From CAVTWH01 sp963794685 (GTDB lineage Bacteria > Actinomycetota > Actinomycetes > Mycobacteriales > Micromonosporaceae), in NCBI GenBank assembly GCA_963794685.1, contig CAWCFK010000020.1, forward strand, positions 337,813 through 401,812: 64,000 bases of DNA, read 5' to 3'. Below the pieces are notes generated by a model that searched no databases, was not told the DNA's origin, and saw only the letters and a program-made list of their open reading frames with translations. A program made the position numbers and the translations under genes. How positions within the stretch are numbered: position 1 is the stretch's first letter; each line of letters starts with the position of its first letter. Shown one piece after another: positions 60,731-64,000 of the stretch.

Positions 60731-61599
60731 TCAGCCCGGCTGACCCGTACCCGGATCCGGACCGTAGCCCGGTTGAGCCGGATCCGGAGCAGAACCGTAG
60801 CCCGGCTGACCGGTGCCCGGACCGTAGCCGGGCTGACCAGGACCCGGGCCGTAGCCGGGCTGACCAGAGCCCGGGGCGTAGCCGGGCTGCGCGGAGTTCG
60901 GCGGGTAGCCGGGCTGGCCGGCGGGCGACCACGGGGCGTAGCCGACGGGGACGGCCGGATCCGGCGCGGAGAGTGGGGCCTGGCGGGTGGCGCGCAGCGC
61001 CGGGTACGGGGAGAAGCCGGCAGCCAGCAGGCAGACCAGCAGCGCGGTGATCGCCATGGCCAGCACGTCACCCCGGGCGAACGGCAGCCAGCCCCGCCAC
61101 AGCCCGACCTTGGCGGCCCGCAGGTTGACCGGCAGGACGAAGTTCGTGCTGCCGGTCCAGGAGGGCGCGTCGATCAGGGTGCGGGCGTGGGGGAACCCGA
61201 AATGGTGTCCGAACTTCCAGGTGAGGATGCCGCAGGCAGCGCGCCCAGGGCGAGGCCCCGGTCAGCAGCGGGACCGCGGAAGCTGCGCAGGAGGATCCAG
61301 ACCAGCACGGCAACCAGGAGGCCGGCGCCGACGGTCAGGATGACGTACCAGCCCTCGTCAGCGATGCGGTGCTCGGCCTCCGGCGCGGTGAGGTACGCGC
61401 CGTCCGGCTCCGGACGGCCGGGGTGTGCGGGGCGATCGCCGCCACAGCCAGCCCAGCGGGAAGCCGAGCAGCCCGACCAGGACCAGACTGCGACCATCAC
61501 CGCAAGCTCGGCCGGCCGGGAAACCCGGGGCGGCGGCGGCCCGGCCGGGTCGACGGGCAGCGGCGGGTACCCGAAATCGGCGGGGACTGCCTCAGTCAT
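60731..61599 (-). CDS. DUF2567-like membrane protein, several apparent frameshifts
   Basis: Reassembled from three frames. A Pro-rich N-terminus (GYPPLPVDPAGPPPPRVSRPAELAVM) leads to a first helix (LVLVGLLGFPLGWLW). The family-like segment YLTAPEAEHRIADEGWYVILTVGAGLLVAVLVWILLRSFRG is followed by GILTWKFGHHFGFPHAR, FVLPVNLRAAKVGLW and a last helix AMAITALLVCLLAAG. Breaks are near 61248, 61412, 61445 and 61484. The tail carries repeats of GQPGYGPGP (roughly 30-base units, 60740-60925). Corrected size is about 290 residues. Function unknown. Confidence 0.65.
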
Positions 61600-61673
61600 G
61601 GCCCGATCCTTGCACGGCGCGCTGTGCGACCCGAACCGGCCGCGTCACGGCGCCGGCGTCGCGGCCGGCCGGG

Positions 61674-62293
61674 TCACAGCCGTTTGTCGGTCAACTCGAC
61701 GTCCGCGTCCACCTTGTCGTCGGGCTCGGCGTAGTACTCGAGGTCACCGAGCATCTCGGCGGCCACCTCGTCGATGTCCAGGCCGGCGACCTCGGCCGGC
61801 TGGCGACGCACATCGGCGTGCGGGAAGACGAAGCGCCGGAACGCCCACCAGCGGAAGACCATGGCGCACAGGGTGCCGATGATCTGGGCGCTGACGAAGT
61901 CGGCGATCTCCTGGGTGAGCTTGCTGACGTGCGGGGTCTCCAGGTTCAGCACGTAGTGCGACAGCCCCAGCGGGACCAGGGTGACCACCACGCCGAGGCC
62001 GCTGATCAGGAAGAACAGCACTGCCTCGTGGTGGTTTGCCCGACCGCCCCGGGTCCGGAACGACCACTCCCGGTTCAGCACATAGGAGACGACGGTGGCG
62101 ACCAGGGTGCTGATCACCTTGGCGGTGATCAGCTTGCTTCCAGCACGCTGTTCTTGAGACCCAGGAAGATCGCCGTGTCGACGACGAAGGCCGTACCCCC
62201 GACCAGCAGGAACTTCACCAGCTCCTTGTGCCTGCGCAGGTAGGCGCCGAGCGGGCTGGGCAGGTTGTCGAGGATGAAGTCGTCAATCGGCAC
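61674..62293 (-). CDS. GtrA-like membrane protein, one apparent frameshift
   Basis: The start is GTG 62293, with TAGACT six bases upstream. The N-terminal part is VPIDDFILDNLPSPLGAYLRRHKELVKFLLVGGTAFVVDTAIF. After a missing base near 62137 the rest reads STLVATVVSYVLNREWSFRTRGG, FFLISGLGVVVTLVPLGLSHYVL and IIGTLCAMVFRWWAFRRFVFPH. Four helices and these motifs define GtrA (PF04138), proteins thought to help flip polyprenyl-linked sugars. The acidic C-terminus (DKVDADVELTDKRL) is an extension. Corrected size is about 206 residues. Confidence 0.85.
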
Positions 62294-62302
62294 CCGTGCA
62301 GT

Positions 62303-63392
62303 CTAGGCACGCCGAAGCCATTCCACCGCTGAAGGCGGTGAACGACAGGCAGCGTTACCGGCTGAAACCGTCCCGATGGTGACGGCCGCCTGCAGCCAGG
62401 CACGCTTGGTGGCGGCGGCCAGGACCGGGTACTCGATCGACGAACCCGGCTCCAGGGCCGGGTCGTAGGGGACCACCGCCACGGCCCGGGTCCGGGTGGC
62501 GAAGTGCTTGGCCAGGTCGTCCAGCATCGAGGACGGGTTGGGCGTCGGGCAGGAGAGCAGCGTCACGGCGTTGTCCACCAGCGTGCCCAGCCCTGACTCC
62601 TGCAGCAGGTCGAGCATCCAGTCGGCGGTGAAGGCGGCGTCCTCCCGGGGTACCGAGGTGATCACCAGCTGGTCGGCGGCCTGCAGGACGGTCTGCCAGT
62701 TGGCGCTCTCCACGTTGTTGCCGGTGTCCACACAGATCACGTCGTGGGTGCGGCGGAGCAGGTCAAGAACCCGCCGCACGGTGTACGGGTCGAGCTTCTC
62801 GGCGAACCGGGGGTTCTCCTCGCCGGCCAGTACGTCGTAACTTCCATCGGAGGCGTGCCGCAGGTAGTCGTCGAGCGCGTCCACCAGCGCGGCCCCTCCT
62901 GGATCTCCAGGGTGACCAGGTCCTGCAGCAGGTGCCGGATGGTGCGGGCGTGCCGGGCGGAGCCGGCCCGCAGCCCCAGCGTGCCGCGCAGCTCGTTGTC
63001 GTCCCAGGCGATCACGCCACGGCCCCGGACACTGCCGATGGTGGCGGCGCAGAGCACCGTGGCGGTGGTCTTGTGCACCCCGCCCTTCGGGTTCGCGAAG
63101 GCGATCACCCGGGGCTTGCCGAGGTCCTGGCGCAGCGTGGTGAGCAGCGCCTCCGCCTCGGCCTGGGCCGGCTGCCACTCGATCCGGCCGAGCAGGCCGG
63201 GCGGGCGGGCGGGTGGCGCGCGGGCTCCTCGACAGGCGGCGCCTCGCGCCGTGCCGGCCGGGCGGCCCAGCCCGGTCGGAGCGGCCGCCTCGGGCGCTCG
63301 TCGACGGCGGGGCGGGGCGGCAGGCCGCGGTCGAGGATGGCCCGCCAGCGCGGGGGCGGCTCGGCGCGCCAGCCCTCCTCGGTTCGCTCCAC
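62303..63392 (-). CDS. ParA/MinD-like ATPase with variant Walker A, apparent frameshifts
   Basis: About 365 residues after correction. A disordered R/P-rich N-terminus precedes WQPAQAEAEALLTTLRQDLGKPRVIAFANPKGGVHKTTATVLCAA, a deviant Walker A with His where Gly is usual. GVIAWDDNELRGTLGLR is the Walker A' region and VICVDTGNNVESANW Walker B. ITSVPREDAAFTADWMLDLL and VVPYDPALEPGSSIEY follow. Breaks lie near 63205 and 62897. GGGGAGGGGG supports GTG 63392. Such ATPases position proteins, plasmids or secretion machines. No ParB partner is visible nearby. Confidence 0.8.
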
Positions 63393-63622
63393 TCTCGCCC
63401 CCTCCCCAGTGTGCAACAGCCATGTGCAACAGCCGAACTGCCAGTCGAACTGCCGCGGGCCCGAGCCACCTGCACCAGCCTACGGTGCCAGGCCCGGCGC
63501 GGCACCTACTGTCCCATGTGGCACACCAAATGTGCGCCCCCGTCGGGCAGCCATCCGGCTCAGCCGGGCAGCCGTTTCGAGCTGAGTCCCCGGTCAGGGC
63601 GCCGGCTCCGGCGAGCCGCGGG
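63393..63622. other. Gene-free stretch upstream of the ParA-like gene
   Basis: No supported gene. A short direct repeat occurs at about 63411-63453 (ATGTGCAACAGCC-type copies, then two copies of CGAACTGCC). The stretch is convergent with nothing: both flanking genes lie on the complement, so it should hold the promoter of the ParA-like gene. Confidence 0.4.
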
Positions 63623-64000
63623 TCAGCCCGCCGCCTGCAGCAGGGCCAGGGCGTGGGCAAGATCGTCCGGGTACGCGCTGGTAAAGGTGACCACTGGCCG
63701 GTCGAGGGGTGCTCGAAGGAGAGCGACTGGGCGTGCAGCCACTGCCGGGCCAGGCCGAGCCGGGCGGACAGGGTCGGGTCCGCGCCGTAGACCAGGTCGC
63801 CGACGCACGGGTGCCGCAGCGCGGAGAAGTGCACCCGGATCTGGTGGGTACGGCCGGTCTCCAGCCGCACATCAACCAGGCTGGCCGCCGGAAAAGCCTC
63901 AAGCGTGTCGTAATGGGTGATACTCGGCTTACCGTCCGACACCACTGCCCATCTCCAGTCATGGTTCGGGTGCCGGTCGATCGGCGCGTCGATGGTGCCC
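63623..64000 (-). CDS. RluA-family pseudouridine synthase, N-terminus beyond window
   Basis: C-terminal portion only; the gene runs off the right edge. TIDAPIDRHPNHDWRWAV, TLEAFPAASLVDVRLETGRTHQIRVHFSALRHPCVGDLVYG and LARQWLHAQSLSFEHPSTG match the RluD/RluC/RluA core (motif LxTGRxHQIR). After a missing base near 63698 it ends VVTFTSAYPDDLAHALALLQAAG. This family isomerises uridines in rRNA or tRNA. The catalytic Asp lies upstream, outside the window. In many bacteria rluD follows lspA, which is not visible here. Confidence 0.9.

Overview
This is high-GC actinobacterial DNA, most likely from the family Micromonosporaceae (Micromonospora or a close relative). The evidence is: strong G/C bias at third codon positions; frequent GTG starts; many starts with a TANNNT hexamer 6-8 nt upstream and no Shine-Dalgarno; a PriA-type HisA with no trpF in view; the actinobacterial trp-associated membrane protein; and a SigE-type ECF sigma factor. 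No rRNA, tRNA, CRISPR, phage or transposase is visible.

Layout. 1-6.7 kb: a ferredoxin reductase (cut by the left edge) with its Rieske ferredoxin, a secreted LamG-like protein, membrane proteins, and PadR and HxlR regulators. 6.7-11.8 kb: a sulfate ABC-transport operon (sbp-cysT-cysW-cysA) that ends in one Rrf2 regulator and has a second Rrf2 upstream. 11.8-23.1 kb: acyl-CoA thioesterase, pyruvate kinase, both glutamate synthase subunits, and an open frame joining lgt to a FAD monooxygenase. 23.2-28 kb: Nudix, trpA, trpB, trpC, the trp-associated membrane protein and hisI. 28-53.7 kb: a mosaic of accessory and regulatory genes. It holds a very acidic 769-residue protein, two ABC-2 exporters (one next to MerR/TetR, one divergent from a two-component system), a damaged methyltransferase and SRPBCC pair, an acyl-CoA synthetase, GntR-MFS, YczR/YczE, a TetR-controlled oxidoreductase and a sigma/anti-sigma pair. 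53.7-59.9 kb: a tightly overlapping his operon (hisD-C-B-orf-H-orf-priA-ridA-F). 59.9-64 kb: LON-domain protein, DUF2567-like protein, GtrA-like protein, ParA-like ATPase, and RluA-family pseudouridine synthase (cut by the right edge).

How genes work together. The his and trp genes make two amino acids, with PriA probably serving both pathways. GOGAT supplies glutamate, which HisH (through glutamine) and the transaminase HisC depend on. Sulfate uptake feeds cysteine synthesis and is probably under Rrf2 control. Many accessory transporters and enzymes sit beside their own one-component regulators, often with visible palindromic operators.

A caution governs the whole window. Many otherwise intact genes carry single-base insertions or deletions. 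The sulfate operon alone has about 25 one-base insertions, all between intact codons and all repairable to a full family-like protein. This pattern looks like residual sequencing or consensus error, not gene decay, so frameshifted genes are annotated at their inferred full extent. I found no convincing new defence, mobile or biosynthetic system. The most unusual real candidates are the giant acidic protein and the Lgt-monooxygenase open frame.
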